Source: Gymnopus androsaceus JB14 (taxonomy: Eukaryota; Basidiomycota; Agaricomycetes; Agaricales; Omphalotaceae). From it: a DNA stretch of 64,000 nucleotides. Shown here one piece after another: positions 46,546-59,500 of this stretch. The stretch covers positions 1 through 64,000 of the forward strand of contig ML769510.1 in the NCBI GenBank assembly GCA_009733575.1, given 5' to 3'. Position 1 is the stretch's first letter. Every line of letters starts with the position of its first letter. A program made the position numbers and the translations under genes. The notes under the pieces were generated by a model. The model ran no database searches. It worked only from the letters and a program-made list of their open reading frames with translations, and was not told the DNA's origin.

Positions 46546-48490
46546 ATCTTTAGCTTCCTCCTCACTAGCGATCAACCGTAACGGTGCTCCCAACATAGTA
46601 CGAGGGTTTTGGAAGGAATCAGGAAGATGCCTTTCCGTCCAATATCCATCCTCCTCGACTCCCTGATCCCATCGTGCGCTCTCGAAGCACGAATATTGCT
46701 TTCTCCTCCTGGAGTATGAGCTCCTGCTCACATCTTCTTCGTCTCTATATTCGCCACAATCTATAGTCAACTAAGACTCGGTCCTTTGAGCGAGCGGGTG
46801 GTCAACCTCGTTGAACAATGCACACAAGGACGGAGTCGAGGTTTGTACAAAGGATTGAGTCTCTCTTTTTACCAAGTACGATACGACGGTGCATCTAGCT
46901 GACATTCTCTCGACTACGGCTATAGGTCCTATTGATTTCCTCCGTCCTTCGTTCTGAAGATGATTACGTCCAGATCCGACTACAAGCATCTCCCATCCTA
47001 ATCTGCATGTCGATTTAATCGAATCAACTACAGGTTCGAGAGACAATTCGTCTTAGTGGGCAGAACAGATGGTCCTGCTACCCAACTTCTCGGATCTGCT
47101 GAACCTCATTGGTACCAATACTGCAGTGCGGGTTCGATTACCCACGGGAGACCCGCCGGCCGATAGTGCTTTCCATGTTGGAATGACATCGATGCCTACG
47201 TTGGGTCTTAAGGAGGTTCATCGGAGGGAGCGAGTTTTGTTACAAACTCGTGGCAGCATCCGCGTCTGCTATCGATTTCGTTGATCTGGTCTATCTGTGT
47301 ATACCAGGAAATCGATCGATACGAAATCAGATCCAGGGTGGAGGTAGAACCCGGTTGGACGAAAGAAGGCGAGGGAGAGTTTCTCTTGGTATAAACGGAG
47401 GCGTTTTCGCGTCAGCAGTCCGAGCCTGCGGGAAACCCAATCATCTTGTCTCAACATCCTCGAAGCAGAGAGATGGACCTGCTTCAGCTAAACGATCAAC
47501 AAAGCCTTGGGTTCGATTTGGCTGTACTCAGTGGAGGTGATTTCGGCATTGGATTATAAGTACGGAGAGGAATTTGTGAGTTCCCTGCCTCTCAGAGTCA
47601 AAATCAACGACCTGAGTAGCTTCCTGTCTGACTCGGCAGGCTACGGGGCGCGCGTGCAGGGTACGGGAGTTTTCGCGTTGGATTTAGGACTTGTATGGAG
47701 AGCGAAGCAGAACTCGGCTAGCGTCCACGTATACCATGAACATCGTCTGGGATCTTTGGAGATACCGGAGAGATCGATATGATCCAGCGTTGGAGGTAGG
47801 AGCTTGTGTGCACGCCGCCCAGCATGGTACACTTCTTGTCCTCAACTGGTGTTTCTGCTTTTAATCGACGTCCTGGAATTCTTATTCCAATTGAGTGACG
47901 CAGTATAGGTCTTCGAGAATCTTTGTTGGCCGTTGTCTTTTGTTTTCGGCCCTGCCGCTGGGGTTGGCGGTAGCGTTTGAGCTGCATCCAGCGATGAAGA
48001 ACATTTCGCATTCCTGGCCTTCGCCTACTGAAAGCTCAATTGTTAGAGGTATTCTATGACTGGATGGCTGTCCAAAACACGTACTCGATTAGAGCTCGTT
48101 GAGTTAGTTTCGCATCTCTTCGCTGTCTAGTAAGGATCCTGGCGAATAGTAAGTTTTTTCTGTCGCTTCAAATAAAGTGACTCTTACTCAACGATGTTCA
48201 TGCCCGTCAGGAGCTTTCTCTCTCTCTCTCTCCCTCTCCTAGATTGTCTCAAGTTGGTGCCTCCTGCCTGCTGAGCGCTGGGAAAGCTGGCTGGCTTGAA
48301 GATCTCGACAGACTCGACATCAGCTCTTGACATTTTCAGGGTCGACGCGTGGCTTCTGAATTCCGCGACCAAGGTGAAGAATGAGGATGTAGATAGGGCC
48401 GGGATGCCTTCTTTTTTTTTGTGGACGGTGAACATTGAAAGTTCCTCGTAGGCTCGAGATTACGCGTTCAGTATGCTGGTGATTCGATCA
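46546..48490. repeat. internal duplication in copy B, second unit
   Basis: This is the second unit of the internal duplication. It starts again at GCTTCCTCCTCACTAGCGAT (46553) and ends near CAGTATGCTGGTGATTCGAT. It is the fuller version and keeps the segment 47190-47580 that matches copy A 38100-38490. After it, copy B resumes the order of copy A. Confidence 0.75.
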
Positions 48491-48614
48491 CAACATAGCG
48501 TGGGCACGGCCACGGAAAATCCCACTCAATTGGTTTGCTGTTGAAGCCAAAACAACGCAAATCTCGTCTCTTTTTTTCTTTTTTCTTCTTTCTACAACCA
48601 CTTTAAAACATAAC

Positions 48615-48737
48615 ATGCCCGCACAAAAAAAATGCCTCGGTCCCCAGCGGACCATCACGACAATACGACAAGCACGATTGAAAGTAAACTTGCGTTATGT
48701 GGCTGGGCCACCGCCACTGGCATATTTTGACGAGAAT
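48615..48737 (+). CDS. putative first exon of a short conserved frame, copy B
   Basis: Unknown. 41 codons (MPAQKKCLGPQRTITTIRQA to LAYFDEN) end at a good donor GTACGT. A 61-nt intron ending CTATAG would lead to TGTNPSIPLALSLNRVL and TYVLFSIFAKAWFSS. The region is also open without splicing. See the copy A partner at 39554. Similarity is confined to the duplicated block. Confidence 0.35.
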
Positions 48738-51037
48738 GTACGTGCGTTTTCCGTAGCAGCTGGTTCGTATTCTTACGAGCATGAATCTGAATCTATAGAC
48801 ACTGGTACCAATCCAAGTATACCTCTCGCTCTTTCGCTCAATCGCGTTTTACCACAAGCGACGTATGTTTTGTTTTCCATCTTCGCCAAAGCGTGGTTCT
48901 CATCTCAACTTTTTACAGCTCCAGATTCAAGGAGGAGCCCATAAATTGAACAACCAGTCCGATGCGATGGATGTCGACCTTTGCAAGTTTTCTTTCTATT
49001 TAATATTCTTCAAACTCGCTAATACTAGCATCGTTTCAGGAGAAAGAATTTCATTCCACGCGCCTTGCCTCACATCTTGAACCTACATTATACCCTCTGA
49101 TTCTCCCAATGCTTGTTCCAGCGTAGAAATTGTCTACCGATTTTATGGACATTTTGCTTCTAAATTCTCCTGTCGATACCCCATGTATCATACCGACTTA
49201 TATTTGTTGTATCCACTTCCTTTGCTTTCACAATCTACCTGCTGTCCTGTTTTCTACATACGAACCATTCAATACCCTCCACTTGCTTCATGTACATACT
49301 TACCTACCTACATACTTACCTACAACCAGTACATACCGAAATTGATTACTGACGCCACACCAAGGCGCTTGTTTATACTCTGAAAGTGAAAGATGATTCC
49401 CTCCCAAGGAGTTAGTAAGGTCCATAGAATCATGCTCGATGAATAGATGATACGAGTGTATGGCTTCAAACCCGCCTTCCGACACAAAATATAGATAGCC
49501 CGGTCTTTTCCTTTGAGGACGTCCCGAAGTCGACTCTGCATAATCAAGTTTGAGAGGATTTGGGCCGGTACTGGTCCTTGCTGGATAGCTGTAGACTTGG
49601 AAGAACCTGCGACAGATTGCGACGTACCCTACTACTGGAATCGTATTGTCCACCGAGTCCAACTTAACGCGGTGAAGAACAAGAGCGTCGCCCTCTTGTG
49701 GGGCGCGACCATATTTTCTGCCCTCGAAATGTCTTCGTGTGCTTTGAAGACCGAACCGTTCTATAGGGACACATTAATTTCGAGTGAGTTTAAGGGCACA
49801 TTACTCACCGTAAAAGTTCAACTTCTATAGCTCTGGTCTTACCAATTACAACTTGCTCATTCCTGGCTTGAAGGATGAATGGTCGGACGGCATCCATATC
49901 CCGAGAGATCAAATGTAGTGGAAAAGTGCTCTAGATTGAGTTTCCCAGCCTTACGGTAGGCCTAGTTCATTCGCTCTTCCAAATGTGGCGTGGTCGCAAG
50001 AAAAAGATGCTCAAGTTCGGAAAGGTGGCAGTTGCAAGGTCAATGCGACTAGAATGAGATGATGAGTGGACAGTTAAAAGACAAAAAGATGGGTTTGCCG
50101 AAGTTCACTGTCCTTTCCGTAAAAAATGATAGTTTTTCCTTCTGGAATCGAGCAGACCCCAGTGTAAACGGTCTCTATTTGCAGGAAGCTTTTGCTTACA
50201 TTCACGAATGAAATCCTCGTCCGTTCTCCGTAGTTCCAACAAACGAATACCTTCCCATTTGACCCTGACATTGTTCGCATGAATGGATTGGTGAGTAAGC
50301 TTTGGCGTGTTGGATTCAAAAACCAGTTCTGTAAGGGTCTGAAGGCTCACGCTGGTTGATGGAAGAAGCTCGCTAACATCCACGAGTCTGCAGTGGATTA
50401 CATTGACTCGAGTTCCGGACGCGGATTCAAGATCGCCTTGTATTCTGTGGGAAATAAAGCAACGTTGTCGAGAGATATCGGTGAGGTTTTGTCGATTTCT
50501 GTGTTTGGGTCCTGAAACTAAAGGATGCGGTAGGAGCTACCGCACCGTAGAAAGTTGGTACCATTGAATGACATCCTCTTCAGAACAGGGATGATAATTG
50601 GGAAGCGGATTTGGGCTATATCGGTGCGGATGAAGTTATGGTAGAACGGATTCAGGCGGTCTGGGTCATGCAAGACAGTGTCACTGTCACTGCGCAGTTG
50701 ACGGAGCCTAAAAAGGTGTCGAGCTTGGGAGTATAGATCTTGCATTCTAGTCCGCTTGGAAGTTGTAATGGGATCTCGCTAGCGAGGAAAACATATCAAA
50801 TCTGCTTAGGGCAAATTCGTAGATGTTTCTCGTGAGTAATCCTGGTCTAGGATTGAACCATTCTAGTCTGACGCCAAGAGTTGATGATGTTCTCTTTGTA
50901 CCACGTGTCTTCAAGAATGTCGTTCCTGCTGATACGCTCAGTTGCATCGGACCAGCGTTGTACAAAGGGTAAAAGTATATGCGAGATACATAATCGGTAC
51001 GGTACGATACTGTGGATCAAGACTCCCATTGAAGGAG

Positions 51038-53521
51038 TATACAACTTGGTACATGAAAGTTCAGTTTCTTCCAGATCAGATCCTAACATAGATTAGAGAG
51101 CGAATAAGATTTGAATGCGAAAGCTCACCAACTCGGCTCTCAAGAAATTAACGTTGTCAGCACTCGACCTCTCATCCTACCAGAACAAGTCTAGCACCTT
51201 TGAGTAGTCGGTACTTGGTCGGCTTCCACTCCCTCTGGGAAGCAACAGGTTGTTCCTCTACGAACCTAACCAGGTCTAATGCATGCCGCAGATGCATCGA
51301 AATTTGAACATCACGGTACATTTTGAAGTAGACCAAATCTAGTGGATAGCGCGCTTGATTGTGTGCCCAACGAAGACCGAGAAATAGACATAGACATGGC
51401 TGTAGAGGATCGCGCGTGGGACATTTCCTTCTTGGTAGCAGGGAAGTCTTGGAAGGAAGCGACAGACCGAGCGGACCGACAGTGTTTATCTCTTTGAGCT
51501 GAATGAGATATTTCCAATCTGTGGCAGTTATATCAAGCAGTTGGGAGCCTGTTGGGTCCAGGACCATGGACAAGTTTGATTTGTTCCGAAGGCAAGGAAT
51601 CGCGAGTAGTAGGGATTATCCAAGGAACTCATCAGGGGAAGGTGCAGTATGAGGAGCTATAGAATTGAGGGACAATCGTAGGCATTTATAGCCATGAAAT
51701 CTGGAGTTGCGAGGGGTTCTGAATGCGGTTAAGGGATAGAGGGTATCATTAGCTGAAGTACAACAGGAAGCCAGGATGCGATTATACGCGTGGAATGAAT
51801 CGCTGTAGAGAGTCAGTAAATCTTCTTTGGCTCATCCTCAACTTCCTCCGTTGAAGGCGTTTCACCTCGAGACTTGTATTGAACGATAAACAGGTCATTG
51901 GTTTCGCTCAGCGGTCGGAGGTCCTAATGTCTAGCTTGTAATCACGAGCCTAAATCGTTGTTCAGTGAGCCAAATTATCATGATAGGAGGAACATGTACT
52001 GCTGGCTACGTTTTGCACGTTAACTGTATTATTCCACCAGCACGAGCCTTCCCGCAAAAAAATTTCAGCAGTTGCCTGAGATTTGCAGCACCGCTGAGGG
52101 CAGATTTCAGAGAAGGAGTTTGCGTGTAATTTCCAATGATTTGGAGGCGAAGGTTAAAGGCTGGCCTGAGGTGATGGAGAGAGGAGAAACTAGAACCGGT
52201 TCCCGGCGGTTCCGGTCATCTTCCTCGAAAAAGCCTCCCACAATGCTATCGAAGCCCTTCCAATCTTGTCTCGCCTAAACGCCAGTTTGGGAAAACAAGA
52301 TTGTGGCACCAGCTTGTTGATACATCATGTCTTCGTCGAACGCGCCTCCTGAACATTGACCTCCTCACTCCGGAGAGGATCTTGCCGTTTGCACATTGCG
52401 CTCTCCCTCATTTCTTACCAACATAGTAACATCTTGCAATCGACCCAGATTCCCTCCATCGCACCATGGCTTGGGTTATACTATTATTAGCTTTCTTGGG
52501 TTAAGTACTATTGTCAGCGATTCATATATTGAGCTTCAAGAAACAGGAACTCGTGCTACTTATGTATAATCATGTGTTTCTGTTGGCAGCAACACTTGTG
52601 CCATCAGACAGAACAGAGAAACATATAATTATGTATCAAGGCAAACGTTAGATCTCGTTAGATCTCGTATCTATTTTTCTCATTCGCTAGCCCATTCGCT
52701 ACCTTTGTTATTTTAACTTACCACTGCTCTGGATTTTCTTGCTATTTCTATTGCCATTGCCCATGATATACAGAGACACTCGGAACTTTTCAAGTTCCTG
52801 CAGTGTGTGTCCTTCAGCGGATCTTGAATGTCATTCTCTGGCATTCTTGTAACCAGTGAGCGATAATGATGATCGAAACGCGGAGAGGGCGTTGCTCGCA
52901 AGCCGCATGCATGAACTGAATATGCGTTGTTGTCAGAGACCAGTGTTTACGACTACCCCAAGCTTAAGATGCTAGCTGAAGGCCTCCTGAAGACAAAAGA
53001 TGCAAGATGCAGCATAGTGTCACTGCACTGGATTGGCGCTGGAAGACCGGCCTGTCCATCTTGTAACCTGGACAGTGGAACCCAACCGCTGACTCGATTG
53101 CGCCCCAGTTCAGTATTGTTTTCTTGCACACAACATCCGAACATCTATCAGCCTCTGAAGCTTCCGCATGGTCTCCTCATCACTGTGGCAGAGATCCCTC
53201 AGCCGCCGATTTCATTGCTTCTTGGTGAATTTGGGACAATCATTGATTTCGCTCTAATACTTTGATAGGAGTAGTATCGAAAAAGCACTGGGATAACAAA
53301 TTGTAATAAGGCGGGGGAAGATGGATGGTACTTGAAATATACAATGAAGATAGGTGATAAAAGAATAACATGCAAGTCTTTAATATATCTAGGCAGGTGA
53401 GTTGAAGCGTACCGCGAAAGTAACATGATCTAATCTACAGAACGTAAAAACCTGAAAAGAAGAAGAAAACGGTATAACAATAATAAATTATGATGATAAC
53501 ATTAAGTAACAAATAGATAAA
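51038..53521. other. 2.5 kb without a recognised gene
   Basis: A 133-codon - strand frame at 51172-51573 (MSMVLDPTGSQLLDITATDW) has the look of an F-box/LRR relic but lacks the F-box and has stops around it. A + frame at 52927-53265 has no motif. The phrase GTTAGATCTCGT is doubled at about 52650. The last 100 bases are AT-rich and fit the 3' UTR of the polyketide synthase. Confidence 0.4.
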
Positions 53522-56500
53522 TCACAACTGCTCGATATACGAGCAGGCTTCAGTAATCGCAGCAGTCAGCTTCGGAATCTATGACATCAGCGTCAGCATA
53601 TGTTGCAACCTAGAATTGATGAAAGGCTCACATTCGAAGCATGGAATGGCTGGAAATGATTCCCTGGTATGTCAATGACCTTGATCGGGATCTTGGTCAC
53701 TTTATCCCATCCTCGAGAGCACATTTCGGATTAGTACGGTCTGCCAACCAAACCGGGACATCAGATACACCCGGGGGTTTGAATCCATCGGAACTACGCA
53801 GCATCACCAAATGTGGACACGTCCCGCCTGTCGTAAAAGGATCGTATCGACCCAACATACTAGCGTTCTGTTGGAACTGACGTTTCAGGAGGTTGCCCAG
53901 ATCGCTTGTACCGTTTCTTGTGTCGAGTTCCACAACAGCATCAATCAACGAAGAAGACAAGGGAGTATGGTTGACTGGACCCGGGGAGTCAATAAGGACA
54001 ATTCCTCGGACTAGGACGCCTCTTTTGGCGAGCTGTAGGGAAGTTTCATACGCTGCAATACCTCCGAACGACCAACCTGTGCATGTGAATGAGAACGACA
54101 GGTGTTTAAGAATTGACTTGTGAAGGCTCACCACCTAAGATAACTGGCCCCGAGCTCACACTCATTACATACCCTGCGTAAGCTCGCGCCATCTCTTGAA
54201 GATCATGCCATCGGCTCGGAAGTTGGAAAATGCGGATTGTGGATCCCCAGATTGTGCGTTCAACAGGAGGTAATCTATGGAGGTAGTTCACCAGTCCTCT
54301 AAGAATTCGGGAATCAGAATAAGTCCAAGCATGAGGAAATGATTAAGAACTCACGATCCGTCATGGATCTAATAATTCGGGAATTAGCACGCGTCCAAAA
54401 AGAAATTGATTAAAACTCACCATCACCAAAGGAGTGCGATCGGATGAGCCTCGGCTGTTGGAAGAGGATGGGAACAGTATCCAATCGTAGCGTTTTCAAA
54501 ATCCGTTTCAGGCTCGTCGAACAGTTTTCGCTCCCCGAAATAAGTTGCGAGTCAGAGGACGGCTTCAGTTGGGAAGCAGGTTTAAGTTGAGAGGAAATGT
54601 AGGATAAGATAGCTCTTGGTGTGTGATGACGTTCGAAGAAATCGTAAGGCAGTTTGAGCGCAAATTCTGATTCCAAAGAGCTTATTGCCTCGATAGACGT
54701 GAGGGAATCAAGACCTAATGATTCTAGATCCACGTCGTCGCCCACAGCATCCAGTGGGGTCTCCAGAACAGAGGCGAGGATTCGTCTAACATTATCAGCG
54801 AAATCGATACTCTCATCCTCTGCAGAAGATGGAGGCATAGATACCGGAGTAATTGGACGAGTTTCGGGGAAGGATAGTCTGGCACTGGAAGAAAAATTGG
54901 ACACCTCTTTCGACGCCTCCAGGATTGCATTGACCAAACTGCGGCAGCCTTTGAGAGTCCCATGGTCGAACTTGGCGTCAGGGAATGCGCTTTCGAGTTT
55001 GGAAAGAATTTCTATGGACATCAAAGAATCGACACCTAAGGATTCTAGCTCGACGTCCAAGTTCAAATCGGTTTTCGCAACGGACAGTGCTTCCGAAACG
55101 ATGTTGAAGACCTGGTCTTGAACTTCACTGTAGTCTGAGACCGCGACATGTGGGGTAACACCGACGCGTGAGAGAGGTTTGCTGAAGGGATGAACCCCAG
55201 AGGTGAACGCAAGTGCTTTCTTGAAGCTATTGAGCGGAATACGGCGAAATTCCATGTCTTGGATGTAACCAACAACCTCCTTTCGCTCCCCTAAGCGTAC
55301 AGCGTATGCTTCTGCAAGTAGCAAACTTCCCTTTTCCAATGAAGCTAAGCTGCAATAGATTCCATAGGAAGCGTTGTTGTCAAAAAGTTGTGGTACAACT
55401 TTGACAGAACCCACACCGCCACAAATGAACGCATCGTTTACGCCGCCCTGTAAGTTGGCCACGAAACCAGCGACATGTAGAAGAGTATCCATAAACACTG
55501 GGTGAATGACAAACTGCCCCTTATGACAATCGTTGGGAAGCTTGATGATTGCATACCCTTCCATCCCATCCGTATCGACAGTCAGAGATTGCATAGTATG
55601 ATAGGGCTTGCCGTAGTCAACCACGCGGGGAAAAATGACTTCGTAGGCGCTGCTACGTGAAAACACTTCAGGCTGTAAACGGCCTTTAGGACGAACAACT
55701 GCAGCGGCACGACGGTCGATAACAGGAAGCGTTCTTGATAGGCTTAAGCTTAGATCACTAGAAGAGTGGGTGCCATATGCACCACGAGCATGAACAACTT
55801 CCTCATGCGATCCATGGCGTGAAGTGACCGTGAAGGTCCCATCGCCTCCACGAAGTTGGATGGTAGTAATGACTGTAAGGGAGACGGTATCAACGTACAC
55901 CAAGGGTTTAACAAACTGCACGTCTCGCATGACGATAGGGTTCCCAGCGGTCCCGGCGCCCAAATAGCTCTTTGTGTCATGTACGGCAGCAAAAATCTGC
56001 TCGATGTATACAGACGCAGGACAGAGAGAAAAGCCAGCTACTTGGTGACCTGTTATGAACGCAGCCAAAGAGCGTATGGGAGTCTCGAAAATCGCCGTCA
56101 TCCCATTATTAGTGGAAGGGCGTTGACAACAAGAGCCAATAAAAGTGAAGTTCGAGCCGGGAGCAACTGGACTGTGGGCAGCATTGGTTCGTGCTTCTTC
56201 CACAAAAGGCACCCAGAAAGAATTTCCTGAGAATGGATATGAAGGAAGTGACTGGCACTTCACCGACGGGACATGCGAGAAGACCTCTCGCCATTGCAAA
56301 GCAACGCCCTGCGCGTATAACTGAGAAAGGCTTGCCATGATGCTTGTCCAGCCCGCAGTTTGCTTTCTGATTGACGCGAGTAGTGCATAGGGTGTGTCAG
56401 AGGGTAAAATAGATTTCAACATGGGCAAGGTCGTTGGATGTGGCCCAATTTCTAACCATGTCGAAACCGTGCTGAACTGTGGGAGTGCGATCAGAGCTTT

Positions 56501-59500
56501 GATACCATGCTCGAACCGGACAGGCTCAGCGCAATGTCGAGCGAAATATCCACGGTTGAATATTGTTGCGTCACCAGGCATAACCACTTTGCCATACACA
56601 TTTGAGATGATTGGAAGAGTGGGAGAACTAATAGAAACACGCTGAGCGACAGCGGTCAGGTCGTCGAGAAGAGGCCGCATGGCAGAGCTGTGATACCCAA
56701 ATGGTACATTGAGAATGACAGATTTGCATTTAACTTCAGCGTCCAAATGTCTTTTCAGCGAACTCCAATTTGCAAACAGGTCCACCGGCAACACAATCGT
56801 TAGGGCTGTTATAGCAGGAAATGTTGATACCGGAGAACTGCTCTGTGCTACAGATTTCTTCAACCTGGCACGCAGGAAGATTCACCGCTAGCATTCCGGT
56901 CGCAGCAGGTTCGCATTTCTGAGTCATGAGACGAGCGCGATGGGCTATCAGGGTAAGAGCACCTTCGAGGGTCAGAACATTCGCCATAACCATGGCAGCA
57001 TACTCTCCGAGACTAGTCATAACAAAAATGAGCAATAACTATTGAGGCGAATTGAGAAAACCTACCTGTGTCCCACAACTACAGCAGGTGTAAGCCCCCA
57101 CGAAATCCACAGCTGCGCCAACGCGATTTCAAGAGCAAACGTTGCACTCTGATAAGCTTCAAATGCGTCGGACTTTGACAGACAACAGCCATGTCCAGTT
57201 ATAATCGGAATGATACCAGCAAAACCCGCCGAAACAAGGATAAAATGGCATTTATCAACATTTGCCTTGAAAAGGGGGGAGGTCTGATAGAGCAAGCTTC
57301 CCATGCCGAGGTATTGTGCTCCTTGCCCAGAAAACACAAAGGCAATTTGGGATGGGGACGTCTGGACGGTAGTCACCGGAGCACGACGAAGCTTCTCCAG
57401 TAGCTGCTCGCGGTTCTCCGCCACAACAGATATGGTAATGGGAGAATACCTGCCGTCTGGCCGTCATGGTATAGGCAATGTCAGAGATGGGAATACCGAC
57501 ATTGTCGGGGTCCGAGATCCACTGTACATGGCGATCTCTGAGCTCACCCAGCGCAGCTTCACTTTTCGCAGACATCCCGAAAATAAACGGCAAGGCCGTT
57601 TCAGGCCGATCAGATAAAGGCGGTAGAAACTCTTCCAAAAGAACGGCAGTATTTGAACCAGCTGCCCCGAAACTGTTCAGAAGAGCAACACGACTCTTCC
57701 CTTCATGCGAAGGTTGCCAGGGGGCGGCGACGGTGTCAATGACAGTGTGATCAGACTCCAAAGCCGCGATACTAGGATTAAGGGTCTTGAGGGAGATCTG
57801 AGGGGGTATTGAACGATGCTTGATCATTAATAGAAGCTTGGCTAAACCCGCCGCCCCAGCTGCTGCTTCGAGGTGTCCAATGTTAGCTTTAACCGAGGTA
57901 ATATGGAGAGGATTAGCAGCGGTTCTTCGTCGCGCCAGGACACAACGTATACTCTCCAGCTCGACTTTATCGCCAGCTTGGGTCCCGGTTCCGTGCGCTT
58001 CGACGACGTTTACACGTTCTGCAAGGACACCAGATCGTTCAAGTAACCGGTTGAAAAGGTTGACTTGGGTGGGCGCGTGAGGATGAGTGATGGAGTGTGC
58101 TAGACCACTCTGGTTGATTTCCGCTCCACGGACTACACCGAGAATATTGTCGTTTTCCGCAATAGCGTCATCCAGGCGTTTAACAACGAACATTCCGCAG
58201 CCCTCGCTGCGACTGTAGCCGTCCGCTGAGGCATCAAATGCCTTGCACTGACCAGTGGGGCTCAGGAAATGCGCGCGGTCCAATCCAAGGTACATCTGCA
58301 ATCTCTTGAGTATCTTTTCAAATATCATGATGGCAAGGACTTACATCTGGGCTAGAGATAATGTTCACTCCACCAACGAGGGCAGCATTGATATCGTGAT
58401 TGGAGAGCGCGCGAACAGCCTCGTATAATGCAACCACGGACGAAGAGCATGCAGTATCGATGACGATTGAGGGACCACTGAATTTAAACGCGTAGGATAT
58501 CCTGCCACTGAGGAACGCTCGGAGAGTGCCTGTAAGATATGTTTTAATGTTGAAAGTTTATCAACTACGCAGAATTTTTACCTGGGCTATAATAAACATC
58601 AATATCGTTCCTCAGGTTTTGGACATAGTCTTGAGTAGCAACACCTATATAACATCCAAACGTCGTGGGCGAGAATGTAGGGGTGGCGTCGGGGACGTAG
58701 CCAGCATCTTCAAGCGCCTCGTAAGCAGCGTGCAGTAGAATGCGCTGTTGAGGATCCATGCTCTTGGCTTCTCGCGGAGAGATGTGGAAAAACTGGTTGT
58801 CAAATTTATCGGGATTATCGATGAAATTTCCGGTGTGAGCCTTCATCGAACGAGAAGACTTGGGAGAATTGTAATCGGAGACTTTGAAACGATCCTCAGG
58901 AATCTAGACAGAAAATTAATAGTTGAAAAACTTCAAATGCTTCAATACAAACCTCAGAGCACATATTAATCCCTTTCTCGAGAACCTCCCAGAGTTTAGA
59001 CGTATCTGGAGCGCCAGGCATGTTGACAGCCATGCCTACGATCGCAATAGGAACTGAACTAGTTTGAGCAGCACGGCGCGAGCTTGCCTTTCTGGAAGAT
59101 AGATCAAGACAGGAAACTTGGTCTTTAGGCAATACCCTCTCCATACTCCGAGTAATACCACTTCCTGGACCGAAATTGAGCAGGCGAACGGTGGAAGCTG
59201 GAGGAAGTGCCGAAATGATCCCATGTGTGACCAGATCCCAATTGACTGGTTGAAGCAGAAGCATCTTCAAAACGGCTTCGAGAAGGGAAGAGGAATCGTC
59301 GGGAATAGCTGTATGACTGATAATCATGCCAGAAAAGCTTGATCGAATCGGAAAGAGGAGGTCCTGGAAATCAGGGAAGTTAATGCTTTGCTTCTCAGCA
59401 TCGCATAGGATTTGGACGTAAACTGGTTGCTGAATAGGCGCATGATACAAAGTATCGACTGTGGTCCTGTGAACACTTCCCTCGAATGTTCCAGCAAAAG

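Larger units (their letters stand above)
42310..51037. repeat. segmental duplication, copy B
   Basis: This is the second direct copy, starting where copy A ends. At 42301-42320 the end phrase CCCATTGAAGAAGTA runs straight into GGGAGGG-AGGCACTCGTATAC, which is the start phrase of copy A. At 51030 the same end phrase CCCATTGAAGGAGTA runs into unrelated sequence. Copy B is longer because part of it is duplicated again (44950-48490). Relics of frames on both strands show no recognisable domain. A - strand frame at 50105-50383 pairs with one at 41210-41503 in copy A. Confidence 0.85.

Noticed and set aside
34431..51037. Reading the duplicated block as a retrotransposon with long terminal repeats
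   Set aside because: The two copies are adjacent with no internal region, no polymerase, integrase or gag-like protein was recognised, and no flanking target duplication is seen.
51172..51573. 133-codon - strand frame resembling an F-box/LRR fragment
   Set aside because: There is no F-box, surrounding frames are full of stops, and the likeness is only compositional.
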